The translations under genes and the position numbers were made by a program. From an uncultured Clostridia bacterium (GTDB lineage Bacteria > Bacillota > Clostridia > Christensenellales > Aristaeellaceae): a stretch of DNA of 23,832 bases. Under the pieces are notes generated by a model. That model ran no database searches, had not been told where the DNA came from, and saw nothing but the letters and a program-made list of their open reading frames with translations. Shown piece after piece: positions 15,043-22,898 of the stretch. Positions within the stretch are counted from its first letter, which is position 1. Each line of letters starts with the position of its first letter. The stretch spans positions 1 to 23,832 of the forward strand of contig CALNAU010000234.1 of assembly GCA_937874275.1 (NCBI GenBank), in the 5' to 3' direction.

Positions 15043-16401
15043 TTACAGTAACTTCACCTCGACACTGTGCTTGGTGGTGTATTCGCTGCCCAGCAGGCCG
15101 CGCTCGTCGTTCTCCACCTCGCCGCGCTGGTTGTCGTAGGGGTCGTGGCGCACGTAGGTCTGCTCCGGCTCAAAGGCGCCCATATACGCGTGGTTGAACA
15201 CCGCGCGGTAGGGGTCCAGGTTGCCGAAGTAGAATTCGCGCCGCTCGGCGTTGCCGCCGCGGCGGCCCGCGCCGCCAAAGCTGCAGTCGGCTGGCAGCCA
15301 GCCCCAGGTTTCGGTGTAGAACCAGGCCCAGTCGTGGCTGCCCTCGTCGCCGGGGGCGGCATACAGGCCGCTTTGCCAGCGGGCAGGGATGCCCGTGATG
15401 CGGCAGAGGGCGATGAACAGCAACGCCTGGATGCCGCAGTCGCCCCGCAGGTTGACGGCGGCGTATTCCGCGCCATGCTCTATCAGCTGATAGGGGCGCA
15501 CATAGCTGTACAGCACCTTGCCGGTGATGAAGTCGTAGAAGCGCTTGGCCTGCCGCACAGGGATCACCTCATCGCCCACCAGCTCCTTGGCCAGCGCCGT
15601 CAGGTAGGGGGTGAAGGCCAGGTGGGGCAGTTGGGGCTCCAGGTCCTCCTTGGTGGGGGCTTTGGCATGTGGGTAGATGACGCGCTGGTTGTCCTGGCTG
15701 AGCGGGTCGCAGTACACCAGACGCTGCACATAGCGGGTGGTGGCCGTGAAGGGCCGGTTCTCGCTTAAGGTCTCTTCGAAATACGCGGTACGCTGGGGCA
15801 CGCTCTCCCGGGCGATGTGCCGGGGCTTGGGCTGCACATCCTCCACCACCACATCCTGCTGTTGCGGGGCGGGCGAGGGGATGGGCAGGTGCACGCGCCA
15901 GGCGCCGGGGCGGAAGGCCTCATCCTTGATGCGCAGTGTGGTCGTCAGGCGCATCTCCATGTTAAGGTGGCCGTCGCGCTTCATGATCGCCATGGCCTCG
16001 TCCAGCAGGGGACGGCTGGGGCTGAGGGGCTTGCCCGCGCGGGCGGCGAATTCCGGATTGGCCTTCAGCAGGCTGGGCACCGTATCCTCAAAGTACATGC
16101 GGCGGCCTTCGATGCGGCGGCTGTCCAGCCAGCCCAGGTTGCGCAGCTGGCGGAAGTCGTCGTCTGAATAGTCCGGTATCTCCCGGCGGATGGCCTCCAG
16201 CAGCTCGGTCTCATTGAGGGGGTAGTCGGCCGCCAGGTTGTCCAGAAACCAGCGCGTCATGATGAGCCGCTCGCGCAGCATCTCGGGCAAATCCAGCGTC
16301 AGCCGGGTCTCAATCATGTCGCGGGCGATGGCCCACTGGCCGGAGGCGATATAGCTCTCAATATCCTGGGGCAGAGGCGCGCTGAGGGATTGAAAGTTCA
16401 T
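15043..16401 (-). CDS. Transglutaminase-like domain protein with an unrecognised N-terminal half
   Basis: The protein has 452 residues with no signal peptide or membrane segment visible. The C-terminal part is a transglutaminase/cysteine-protease-like core: LRGDCGIQALLFIALCRITG (Cys322), SHDWAWFYTETWGWLPADCS (His356 and Asp372) form the expected Cys-His-Asp triad. The N-terminal 250 residues are mostly charged and helical in appearance and were not recognised, apart from a predicted small helical domain (TRWFLDNLAADYPLNETELL). Such proteins may hydrolyse or crosslink peptide amides; the substrate is unknown. ATG 16401 was chosen because AAAGGAGAG lies 7 nt upstream; the frame is open back to 16446, but that would overlap the preceding gene. 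It is the last gene of a five-gene operon, 38 bp after the nuclease gene. Confidence 0.85.
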   Translation of the reverse strand: MNFQSLSAPLPQDIESYIASGQWAIARDMIETRLTLDLPEMLRERLIMTRWFLDNLAADYPLNETELLEAIRREIPDYSDDDFRQLRNLGWLDSRRIEGRRMYFEDTVPSLLKANPEFAARAGKPLSPSRPLLDEAMAIMKRDGHLNMEMRLTTTLRIKDEAFRPGAWRVHLPIPSPAPQQQDVVVEDVQPKPRHIARESVPQRTAYFEETLSENRPFTATTRYVQRLVYCDPLSQDNQRVIYPHAKAPTKEDLEPQLPHLAFTPYLTALAKELVGDEVIPVRQAKRFYDFITGKVLYSYVRPYQLIEHGAEYAAVNLRGDCGIQALLFIALCRITGIPARWQSGLYAAPGDEGSHDWAWFYTETWGWLPADCSFGGAGRRGGNAERREFYFGNLDPYRAVFNHAYMGAFEPEQTYVRHDPYDNQRGEVENDERGLLGSEYTTKHSVEVKLL

Positions 16402-16439
16402 GGGTGTACTCTCCTTTTGCATCACACGCTGAGGCGTGG

Positions 16440-18047
16440 TTACCACTTCTTGATCAGCTTGTTGAGCTGGTCGGCCAGCTTGCGCTTGAGACCGTTGCTG
16501 AAGCCATCCGCCTCGTTGACCAGGTTGCGCAGGCGGTCAAAGGCACTTTGCAGGGCGGAGTCGGCCTCGGTCTGGCGGCGCTGCGCCTTTTTGGCGGCTT
16601 TGCGCTCCTTCTTGGTGACCAGCGCGCGGCTGCCGGATACCGACTGCTGATCGCGCAGCAGGTCCCACCCATCGCCGTTATAGGGCACCGTGGTGGTCAG
16701 GCCCAGGGCGGCCAGGCGCTTGGCGAATACCTCGGCCACGCTGTCCTCGCCATGGCAGACAAAGATGCGCGTGGGGCGGGGCTGGAAGCTCTGCGCCCAC
16801 TTTTGCAGGATATCGGCGTCCGCGTGGCCGGAGATGGCCCGCAGGGCGTGCATGCGGGCGTGCACCTCAATGTCCTCGTTGAACAGGCGCACCTTCTTGG
16901 CCCCGTCCAGCAGCGAGCGGCCCAGTGTGCCCACGCTCTGATAGCCCACAAACAGGATGGTGGCGTTGGGCCGCCATAGGTTGTGCTTGAGGTGGTGGCG
17001 GATGCGGCCTGCCTCCGCCATGCCCGAGGCCGATATGATGACGCAGGGGCGCTTCTCAAAGTTGATGGCCTTGGACTCGTCAGCGGTGACGCACAGCTTG
17101 AGGTCTTCAAAGCTCAGCGGGTTGACGCCGCTTTGCAGCAGGTCGCGCATCTCCTGGTCAAAGTTGTTTTCGGCACTGGTGTTGAAGATGCCGGTCGCCT
17201 TGATGGCCAGCGGGCTATCCATATAGACGGGGAAACCCTCGTGCCCGCGCACCAGGCCGCGATGCTTGATTTCGCGCAGGAAGTAGAGGATTTCCTGCGT
17301 GCGGCCCACCGCGAAGGAGGGGATGACCACATTGCCGCCCTTGTCAAAGGTGGTTTGCAGCACATCCACCAGGTTGCCGATGTAGTCCGGCCGCTCGCCA
17401 TGCAAGCGATCGCCGTAGGTGGACTCCATCACCACATAATCAGCCCGCGTCAGGTACTGCGGGTCGTTGAGGATGGGCTGGTGCACGTTGCCGATGTCGC
17501 CGGAGAAGACCACGGCCCGGCTGTTGCCCTCCTCCGTCACGTCCAGCGTGGCGGACGCCGAGCCCAGCAGATGCCCCGCGTCGGTGAAGGTGAGGGACAC
17601 ATGGTCCAATATCTGCTGCGGCTTGCTGTAGGGCACGGTCACAAATAGCGCCAGCGTGCCCTCGGCATCGGCGGTGGTGTAAATGGGCTCATACGGCGGC
17701 TCGCCCGAGCGCTCGGCTTTGCGGTTGCGCCACTCGGCCTCCTGCTCCTGAATGTGGGCGGAATCCCGCAGCATGATATCGCACAGCGCGGCGGTGGCCG
17801 GCGTGGCAAAGATGTTGCCCCGGAAGCCGTCGGCGTATAGCTTGGGTAGCATGCCGCTGTGGTCGATGTGGGCGTGGGTAAGCACCACGCAATCCACGCC
17901 CTGGGCGGAGATGGGCAGCTCCTGGTTCTCATAGGTTTCGCGGCCCTGCTCCATGCCGCAATCGACCAAAATGTTTTTGCCCAGGGTGCGCAGCAGATAG
18001 CGGCTGCCGGTTACCTCCCGCGCCGCGCCGAGAAACATTAAGTCCAT
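16440..18047 (-). CDS. Beta-CASP metallo-beta-lactamase nuclease (MBL fold with RNA-specificity domain)
   Basis: The protein has 535 residues. The MBL zinc site is THAHIDHSG (H58, H60, D62, H63), DAGHLLGSAS (H159) and FSGDIG (D184). The beta-CASP region includes IPSFAVGRTQE and ISASGMAEAGRIRHHL (338-352). ISGHADAD (H408) and VCHGE (H432) belong to the RMMBL segment. Relatives are CPSF-73/Ysh1-like and bacterial RNA-processing enzymes, so endo- or exoribonuclease activity is expected. A C-terminal extension of about 70 residues, rich in Lys, Arg and Gln (KKERKAAKKAQRRQTEAD and a coil after it), may bind RNA. ATG 18047 follows GGAGGCAACG. It sits between an ABC exporter and a transglutaminase-like gene; the reason for that association is unknown. 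Confidence 0.92.
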   Translation of the reverse strand: MDLMFLGAAREVTGSRYLLRTLGKNILVDCGMEQGRETYENQELPISAQGVDCVVLTHAHIDHSGMLPKLYADGFRGNIFATPATAALCDIMLRDSAHIQEQEAEWRNRKAERSGEPPYEPIYTTADAEGTLALFVTVPYSKPQQILDHVSLTFTDAGHLLGSASATLDVTEEGNSRAVVFSGDIGNVHQPILNDPQYLTRADYVVMESTYGDRLHGERPDYIGNLVDVLQTTFDKGGNVVIPSFAVGRTQEILYFLREIKHRGLVRGHEGFPVYMDSPLAIKATGIFNTSAENNFDQEMRDLLQSGVNPLSFEDLKLCVTADESKAINFEKRPCVIISASGMAEAGRIRHHLKHNLWRPNATILFVGYQSVGTLGRSLLDGAKKVRLFNEDIEVHARMHALRAISGHADADILQKWAQSFQPRPTRIFVCHGEDSVAEVFAKRLAALGLTTTVPYNGDGWDLLRDQQSVSGSRALVTKKERKAAKKAQRRQTEADSALQSAFDRLRNLVNEADGFSNGLKRKLADQLNKLIKKW

Positions 18048-18092
18048 TCGTTGCCTCCATTCATGTATCGACCCCAGGCCGGGTGCAATAGG

Positions 18093-19883
18093 TCAGGCCA
18101 GCACAGCCTCCTGCGACGGTGCTTCCACGCCCGACGCGTACATCTGGTACAGGCGGCTGTACAGACCGCCCTTGCGCATCAGTTCCTCATGGGTGCCATG
18201 CTCCTCGAGCCCATTCTCGGTCAGCACCCAGATGACATCCGCGCCGCGGATGGTGGTCAGCCGGTGGGCGATGGTCAGCGTGGTGCGCCCGCGGGTCAGC
18301 ACCTCCAGGGATTGCTGCACCAGGCGCTCGGACTCGTTGTCCAGGGCGCTGGTAGCCTCGTCCAGCAGCAAAATGGGCGGATCCTTGAGGAATACCCGCG
18401 CGATGGAGATGCGCTGTTTTTGCCCACCGGATAATTTTACCCCGCGCTCGCCCACATGCGTGTCGTAGCCGTCGGGCAGTTCCATAATAAATTCGTGCGC
18501 CCCGGCACGCCGCGCGGCGGCCTCCACCTGGTCGTGGTCCGCCCCCGGGCGGCCATAGGCAATGTTGTCAAACACGGTGCCCGAGAACAGGTACACATCC
18601 TGCTGCACCATGCCGATGTTGCCGCGCAGGCTTTTGAGCGTCAGCCCCTTGATATCCTGCCCGTCGATGAGGATGCGGCCCTGGCTTACATCATAAAAGC
18701 GGGGTATGAGGTTGCACAGCGTGGTCTTGCCCGAGCCGCTGGGCCCCACCAGCGCTACATTCTGGCCGGCGGGCACCGTCAGCGTCAGGTTGTCCAGCAC
18801 CGGGCTATCCTCCGCGTCCGCGTAGTGGAAGCTGACGTTGTCAAAGGTGATATCGCCCTTCACATCTTCCAGCGGTACGGCGCCCGGCGTGTCGGTGATT
18901 TCAAGCGGCGCGTCCATGACTTCTTGAAAGCGCTCGATGCCCGTCATGCCGCGCTGGAATTGCTCGGTAAACTCCACCAGCCGGCGGATGGCGGCCAGCA
19001 GCATGTTGACGTACAGCAGGTAACTCAGGTATTGGCCGGCCGTGATGTGCCCCTGCCCCAGGAACAGCGCGCCCACCACCACCACGATGATGTTGGTGAT
19101 GCCGTCCAGCAGGCGGGTGGTGATGTGAAAGCCCGCCATCACCCGGTATTGCTTGATTTTCAGGCGGAGGAATTTCTGGTTGCCCTCGCCGAACTTTTCG
19201 TTTTCGATGTCCTCGTTGGCAAAGCTCTGCACCACGCGCATGCCCAGCAGGCTGTCCTCAGTCTGGGCGTTGATTTCGCCCAACTGCCAGCGCCCGGCGG
19301 CAAACGTCTGGCGGATGCGGCGGTTAAACTTGTAGGTGGCGTACAGCAGGAAGGGCAGCATCAGGAAAATCATCAGCGTCAGCGGTACGTTGACCCCCAG
19401 CAGGATGATGAAGGAGATGGATATCTTGACCAGCGCGATGAGAAACTCCTCCGGGCAGTGGTGGGAGAACTCCGTCACGTCAAACAGGTCGCTGGTCATG
19501 CGGCTCATCAGCTGGCCGATTTTGGCGTTGTTGTAATAGGAGAAGGACAGCTGCTGCAGGTGGCTGAACAGGTCGGTGCGCATGTCCGTCTCGATGCGGG
19601 CGCCCATGATGTGCCCGCGGGACTGCATATAATAATACGCCCCCGCGTCCACCAGCCGCAGCGCCACATACAGCAGCGCAGGGCGCAGCACGAAGGGCAC
19701 GGTGATGCTGGCGGGGGAGGCGATAGCCTGGTCTGTAATGGCGCTTACGATCAGCGGGAAAATCAGCTCGCACGCGGTGGTCAGCACCGCGCACATCAGG
19801 TCGAACGTCAGCACGCGCAGATGCGGCTTGTAGTAGGGCAAAAACCTGCGGATGTTGTATAGTGTTCCGTGTTTTTTGGGCAT
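18093..19883 (-). CDS. ABC exporter, fused membrane and ATPase domains (MsbA/BmrA-like half-transporter)
   Basis: The protein has 596 residues. The N-terminal half is a six-helix type IV exporter domain (about 22-310) with the family motif QLSFSYYNNAKIGQLMSRMTSD. The C-terminal half is the ATPase: Walker A GPSGSGKT (380-387), Q-loop VQQDVYLFSGT, signature LSGGQKQR (484-491), Walker B ILLLDE (504-509) and H-loop His540. It should work as a homodimer or heterodimer exporting a hydrophobic or peptide substrate that sequence does not reveal. No partner half-transporter gene is adjacent. ATG 19883 is preceded by GAGAGGACC; the frame is open to 19973, but those 30 residues overlap the upstream gene and look unlike protein. 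It lies 19 bp after the anchored-protein gene and 45 bp before the nuclease gene. Confidence 0.93.
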   Translation of the reverse strand: MPKKHGTLYNIRRFLPYYKPHLRVLTFDLMCAVLTTACELIFPLIVSAITDQAIASPASITVPFVLRPALLYVALRLVDAGAYYYMQSRGHIMGARIETDMRTDLFSHLQQLSFSYYNNAKIGQLMSRMTSDLFDVTEFSHHCPEEFLIALVKISISFIILLGVNVPLTLMIFLMLPFLLYATYKFNRRIRQTFAAGRWQLGEINAQTEDSLLGMRVVQSFANEDIENEKFGEGNQKFLRLKIKQYRVMAGFHITTRLLDGITNIIVVVVGALFLGQGHITAGQYLSYLLYVNMLLAAIRRLVEFTEQFQRGMTGIERFQEVMDAPLEITDTPGAVPLEDVKGDITFDNVSFHYADAEDSPVLDNLTLTVPAGQNVALVGPSGSGKTTLCNLIPRFYDVSQGRILIDGQDIKGLTLKSLRGNIGMVQQDVYLFSGTVFDNIAYGRPGADHDQVEAAARRAGAHEFIMELPDGYDTHVGERGVKLSGGQKQRISIARVFLKDPPILLLDEATSALDNESERLVQQSLEVLTRGRTTLTIAHRLTTIRGADVIWVLTENGLEEHGTHEELMRKGGLYSRLYQMYASGVEAPSQEAVLA

Positions 19884-19902
19884 TGCTGGTCCTCTCGGTC
19901 GG

Positions 19903-20424
19903 TTAGTTGGGCTGGGCGATGGCAAAGCCCTGCAGGGCATCCTGGTCGCCCGAGGTGGGGATGCGCAGCACAAAAGCTGCCTGATCGGTGGTCAGATAAT
20001 GGTACGTATACTGGGCATCCTGCCCCACCAGCAGCGGGTAGCCCATCAGCGTTTTGTCCGACTGCCCAAAGGATACGCCCGCCGGCCGGATAAGCGGCGA
20101 TGCCGAAGCGGGGCGCACACCCCATACCGTGCTGTGGCCATTGGTGGCCGTCAGACGGCGGGCGTAGTAGCCGTGGTGGCTGTCATCGGTGACACCGGCG
20201 CTGATCAGCGTGGGGGGCAGCGGCAGCGTGACGCCCATGGCGTCGGCCAGTGCTTGGGGGTCGGTGCTTTGCAGCGGGCCGCGGGCGCTGAGCGCCGCGT
20301 CCTCCTTGGCCACCACCCAGCGGTCGGTCTGCTTGGTCTCTTCATCCTCGCGCAGCAGGGCGTACAGGTAGAAGGAGGCCATCAGAATCAACGCCAGCAC
20401 AACCGAGAGTAGTTTTTTAATCAT
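19903..20424 (-). CDS. Hypothetical membrane-anchored small protein
   Basis: The protein has 173 residues and was not recognised. A Lys-Lys start and a single hydrophobic segment (about 5-24) indicate a signal anchor with the rest outside the membrane; there is no lipobox Cys. The outer part contains DDSHHGYYARRLTATNGHSTVWG and later a glycine- and Asp/Gln-rich stretch, without a known motif. ATG 20424 has GAAGGAAAC upstream, and the earlier in-frame start at 20469 is rejected because it overlaps the upstream gene. It lies 26 bp after the 216-residue gene and 19 bp before the ABC exporter, so it may be an accessory part of the exporter. Function is unknown. Confidence 0.75.
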   Translation of the reverse strand: MIKKLLSVVLALILMASFYLYALLREDEETKQTDRWVVAKEDAALSARGPLQSTDPQALADAMGVTLPLPPTLISAGVTDDSHHGYYARRLTATNGHSTVWGVRPASASPLIRPAGVSFGQSDKTLMGYPLLVGQDAQYTYHYLTTDQAAFVLRIPTSGDQDALQGFAIAQPN

Positions 20425-20450
20425 GCGGTTTCCTTCGCGGTGCTCGCCTG

Positions 20451-21101
20451 TCAGGCCAGCGCCCGGCATACTTCGGCCCCCAGCAGGCCATCCAGCGCCT
20501 TGGTATCGCCGTTCATCTGCCGGTAAAAAGCCTTGTAGAAGGCGCGGGCCACCATGCGCTGCTGCCCGGCATCCAGATAGGGGCTGGACAGCGCGTTGCG
20601 GATGACGTCCGCCGCCGGGCGGGCCAGGTAGTTGGCCATCTGGTGTTTGATAGACAGGCCGAACACGCGCGGTGCGTGCCCGCTTTCACCGGCGATGAAA
20701 ATGCGCATATACTCGTCCGACAGGTCACCCAGATAGCCCTCCAGAAAGGCATTGGCGTCCGGCGCCAGGGCCAGGCAGCTGTGCAAACGCTTGTCGTCAA
20801 ACAGCTCGCGCGCCATGCGCTCCAGCTCTTCCTCGGTGTGCTTTTCCGGGTGCTCAAAGCCGTGCAGCAGGTAGCACTTGATGAGGGAATAGTCGGCAGG
20901 GCGGCGGTCCCGCTCGTGCAGGCGGCCCAGCAGCAGCAGCGCGCGCTGCACCTCCAGGCTGTCCGGCGCCAGCACCTCGGCCCGCTTGAGGCAAGTATGG
21001 GCATATACCGGGTCATCAGACACCCGGGCTTCGTGCACCAGGTCCAGGGCACTCATGGTGTCGGGCGGCAGCGGCTTGGTTTTTTTCTGAAACCAGGACA
21101 T
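20451..21101 (-). CDS. Hypothetical protein, helical, first gene of the five-gene operon
   Basis: The protein has 216 residues, is soluble and mostly helical, and was not recognised. Residues 33-66 (AHTCLKRAEVLAPDSLEVQR and on) read like a tetratricopeptide-type helical pair, which is only a suggestion. The C-terminal half (FIAGESGHAPRVFGLSIKHQ and SSPYLDAGQQRMVARAFYK) has no known motif. ATG 21101 has GGAGGAACA upstream and is preceded by an extended -10 promoter. No signal peptide is seen. Its place at the head of the operon suggests a cytoplasmic partner or regulator, but no more can be said. Confidence 0.75.
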   Translation of the reverse strand: MSWFQKKTKPLPPDTMSALDLVHEARVSDDPVYAHTCLKRAEVLAPDSLEVQRALLLLGRLHERDRRPADYSLIKCYLLHGFEHPEKHTEEELERMARELFDDKRLHSCLALAPDANAFLEGYLGDLSDEYMRIFIAGESGHAPRVFGLSIKHQMANYLARPAADVIRNALSSPYLDAGQQRMVARAFYKAFYRQMNGDTKALDGLLGAEVCRALA

Positions 21102-21148
21102 TGTTCCTCCGATGGGCCGGCGGGTATCGTCAGGCCGGCCACAGGTCT

Positions 21149-21157
21149 ATCATACCA
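21149..21157 (-). promoter_or_regulatory. Extended -10 promoter of the five-gene operon
   Basis: On the - strand TGGTATGAT (21157-21149) is an extended -10 with a 5 of 6 match to TATAAT. There is no good -35 at 17 bp. The leader to ATG 21101 would be about 40 nt. Confidence 0.45.
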
Positions 21158-21386
21158 CACCGGCCCCGGCGCTGCTACCGAAAACCCATGCACGGCAGAC
21201 ACCGGCGCGCACACGCATGGGGGACGAGGTGTCAGGGGTAGTCATTCGCCATCGCTGCATGCAACAGCCTGTACGGCCTTATGCCCTCCGGTGTTTATGA
21301 GAAGGATGAACGACACTTTGATTATACCCACCTGATGAGCCAGCATCCACCTGTTTTGGCGAATGCACCGCAAAAAGACAGCGCGC
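21158..21386. other. Gene-free divergent spacer upstream of the thiamine unit
   Basis: Nothing could be supported here. The long - strand frame crossing it (21242-22198) is antisense to the riboswitch and thiT and is a shadow. The + frame at 21281-21517 runs into the riboswitch and has no ribosome binding site. Confidence 0.6.
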
Positions 21387-21415
21387 TTGACAACCGAGGC
21401 GGCAGGCACTATCAT
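21387..21415 (+). promoter_or_regulatory. Promoter of the TPP-riboswitch/thiT transcript
   Basis: A perfect TTGACA (21387-21392), a 17-bp spacer and TATCAT (21410-21415) lie just upstream of the aptamer. Predicted start is near 21422, a few bases before stem P1. Confidence 0.75.
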
Positions 21416-21427
21416 GAACACGCCGCA

Positions 21428-21526
21428 ATTGCTTGCGGCAGGGGTGCTGGCCACGGCCGGCTGAGATTGGGAGCAATCCCGGGACCCTTGAACCTGATCC
21501 GGATAATGCCGGCGTAGGAAAGCAAT
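21428..21526 (+). promoter_or_regulatory. TPP (thiamine pyrophosphate) riboswitch aptamer
   Basis: The conserved thi-box core is clear: GGGGTGC, CTGAGA (21461-21466), ACCCTTGAACCTGATCCGG (21484-21502) and ATAATGCCGGCGTAGG. Stem P1 is ATTGCTT (21428-21434) with AAGCAAT (21520-21526). A variable hairpin GATTG/CAATC lies in the P3 arm, and CCGG/CCGG forms the P4/P5 arm. It binds TPP and should turn off thiT when thiamine is plentiful. The expression platform follows. Confidence 0.96.
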
Positions 21527-21536
21527 CGCATTGCAA

Positions 21537-21567
21537 CCGTTTTGCTTATCCGGCAAAGCGGTTTTTT
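21537..21567 (+). terminator. Riboswitch-controlled intrinsic terminator with competing antiterminator
   Basis: CCGTTTTGC (21537-21545) pairs with GCAAAGCGG (21553-21561, one G-U wobble), followed by TTTTTT (21562-21567). The alternative fold pairs the P1 3' strand region GGAAAGCAA (21517-21525) with TTGCTTATCC (21542-21551, one bulge). That would break both P1 and the terminator. This gives the usual TPP-off switch. Confidence 0.85.
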
Positions 21568-21598
21568 CTATCGCGGCGAACACAAAGGAGGAGTTTGC

Positions 21599-22180
21599 AT
21601 GACCCTGACAACCCGTCGGATGGTGGAGAGCGCCATCCTCATTGCCATCGGTACCGTACTGAGTGTGCTGTCCTTCCAGGGCCCCTGGGCGCTGGGCGGC
21701 AGCATCACCATCTGCTCCATGCTGCCGCTGGTGTTTATCGCCTGGCGGCACGGCACACGCTGGGGCTTGTTTTCCGCGTTCGTCTACGCGCTGCTGCAAA
21801 TGTTCCTGGGGCTCAAAAATGTGGGCTATGGCCGCAACCCCGGCGAGATGCTGCTCATCGCGCTGCTGGACTATGTGCTGGCCTTCACCGCCATCGGCCT
21901 GGCGGCCATGTTCAAGGGCAGGGTGAAGGACAACCGCCTGGCGGTGGTGCTGGGCATCGTGGTCACCTTCGCGCTGCGGTTCCTGTGCCACTTCCTCTCC
22001 GGTTGGCTCATCTGGGAGGCCTTGTGGCCCAACGAGCTCGGCTATGCCGCGCCCATGTGGTCGCTGCTGTACAACGGCTCCTACATGCTGCCCGAGACGC
22101 TGATTACCGCCGTGGTGGCCTTCGCCAGCTTCGGCCCGCTCAAGCGCTACTGGCTGGGCGAGGATTTGGCGGGGCGGTAA
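21599..22180 (+). CDS. thiT: Thiamine ECF transporter substrate-binding component ThiT
   Basis: The protein has 193 residues with about six membrane helices. It is the S-component that captures thiamine and works with a shared ECF energising module (EcfA, EcfA', EcfT), which is not in this window. Recognisable segments are RFLCHFLSGWLIWEALW (127-143) and SLLYNGSYMLPE (155-166), characteristic of ThiT. The TPP riboswitch directly upstream supports the assignment. ATG 21599 lies 5 nt after AAAGGAGGAG; the frame is open from 21542 but that would start inside the terminator. It is a single-gene unit followed by its own terminator. Confidence 0.95.
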   Translation: MTLTTRRMVESAILIAIGTVLSVLSFQGPWALGGSITICSMLPLVFIAWRHGTRWGLFSAFVYALLQMFLGLKNVGYGRNPGEMLLIALLDYVLAFTAIGLAAMFKGRVKDNRLAVVLGIVVTFALRFLCHFLSGWLIWEALWPNELGYAAPMWSLLYNGSYMLPETLITAVVAFASFGPLKRYWLGEDLAGR

Positions 22181-22199
22181 GCAATTCATCGCATACATG

Positions 22200-22231
22200 C
22201 TGCCGGGCAGATGAGAAGCCCGGCAGTTTTT
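22200..22231 (+). terminator. Rho-independent terminator of thiT
   Basis: CTGCCGGGC (22200-22208) pairs perfectly with GCCCGGCAG (22218-22226) and is followed by five T residues, 19 bp after the stop codon. Confidence 0.9.
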
Positions 22232-22242
22232 CTAATTGATAC

Positions 22243-22264
22243 AAAAAGCCGCCCGACGGGCGGC
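22243..22264 (-). terminator. Rho-independent terminator of the YbjN-like gene
   Basis: GCCGCCC (22248-22254) and GGGCGGC (22258-22264) form a perfect 7-bp stem with a U-run on the - strand (A-run 22243-22247). The 17 bases 22238-22254 are identical to 3452-3468 at the terminator of the glycogen operon. Confidence 0.88.
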
Positions 22265-22284
22265 GAATGGGTAGAAGACGGGAA

Positions 22285-22854
22285 TCAGTCGGCGTCCTTG
22301 GCCTTGATTTCCTCCACAGTGGCGTTGAAGGTCTCCACCGGGTCGGCGCCCATGGCCACTTTGCTGAGGCCGTTGCCATAATCATCCAACGTCAGCACGG
22401 CCATGGTCAGCAGCACGTCAATCTCATCCGTGGTGGGGAAGGCATACTCCACCAGCTGCATGCCGCGGCTGTAGACGTAGCCTGTTTCCGGGTCCATGCG
22501 GAAGTAGGAGTAGTATTCGCGGTAGTTGGCCATGTTGATGAATACGGCGACGTTGGCGCGGTATTCCTCGGGCACGCGCAGGGAGGGCACGGCATTCACG
22601 GCCACCATGTCATAGTAGATATCGATATACACATCGCACTCACCCAACGTCGAGTCCAGCTCAAACAGGCCGGCAAACTGTTCCTTCTGGCTGTCATACT
22701 CAAAGGTGGTGAATTCGCTGCTGTCGATATAGACTTGGACGGTATTGGCCAGCTGCTCAATCTTTTGTTCGTCAGTCAGTTCCGTTGCCATGGCAGGCAG
22801 GGCAGCTACCATCATCACCAGGGCGGCCAACAGGGCAAGTATTCTCTTGTGCAT
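22285..22854 (-). CDS. Secreted YbjN-like domain protein
   Basis: The protein has 189 residues. A signal peptide is obvious: KR, a hydrophobic core of about 20 residues and a likely signal peptidase I site after ALPAMA (residue 25 or so). The mature part resembles the YbjN/type III secretion chaperone-like fold: alternating strands, FINMANYREYYSYFRMDPE, GYVYSRGMQLVEYAFPTTDEI and LLTMAVLTLDDYGNGL, the last a helix often ending this fold. This match is by pattern memory. ATG 22854 was chosen because AAGGAGGA lies 6 nt upstream and the signal peptide begins there; the ORF is open to 22896. It is a single gene with its own promoter and terminator. Its binding partner or function outside the membrane is unknown. 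Confidence 0.78.
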   Translation of the reverse strand: MHKRILALLAALVMMVAALPAMATELTDEQKIEQLANTVQVYIDSSEFTTFEYDSQKEQFAGLFELDSTLGECDVYIDIYYDMVAVNAVPSLRVPEEYRANVAVFINMANYREYYSYFRMDPETGYVYSRGMQLVEYAFPTTDEIDVLLTMAVLTLDDYGNGLSKVAMGADPVETFNATVEEIKAKDAD

Positions 22855-22898
22855 AGGGTCCTCCTTCACGTTTGTACATGCTATATATTTTCGCATGC

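Noticed and set aside
18456..19862. 468-codon open frame on the + strand
   Set aside because: It is a shadow of the ABC exporter gene, with no protein motif and no initiation signal.
19884..19973. 30-codon N-terminal extension of the ABC exporter
   Set aside because: It overlaps the upstream gene and is Pro/Arg-rich. ATG 19883 has a suitable ribosome binding site and a normal exporter N-terminus.
21242..22198. 318-codon open frame on the - strand
   Set aside because: It covers the TPP riboswitch, its terminator and thiT in antisense; those elements are unambiguous on the + strand.
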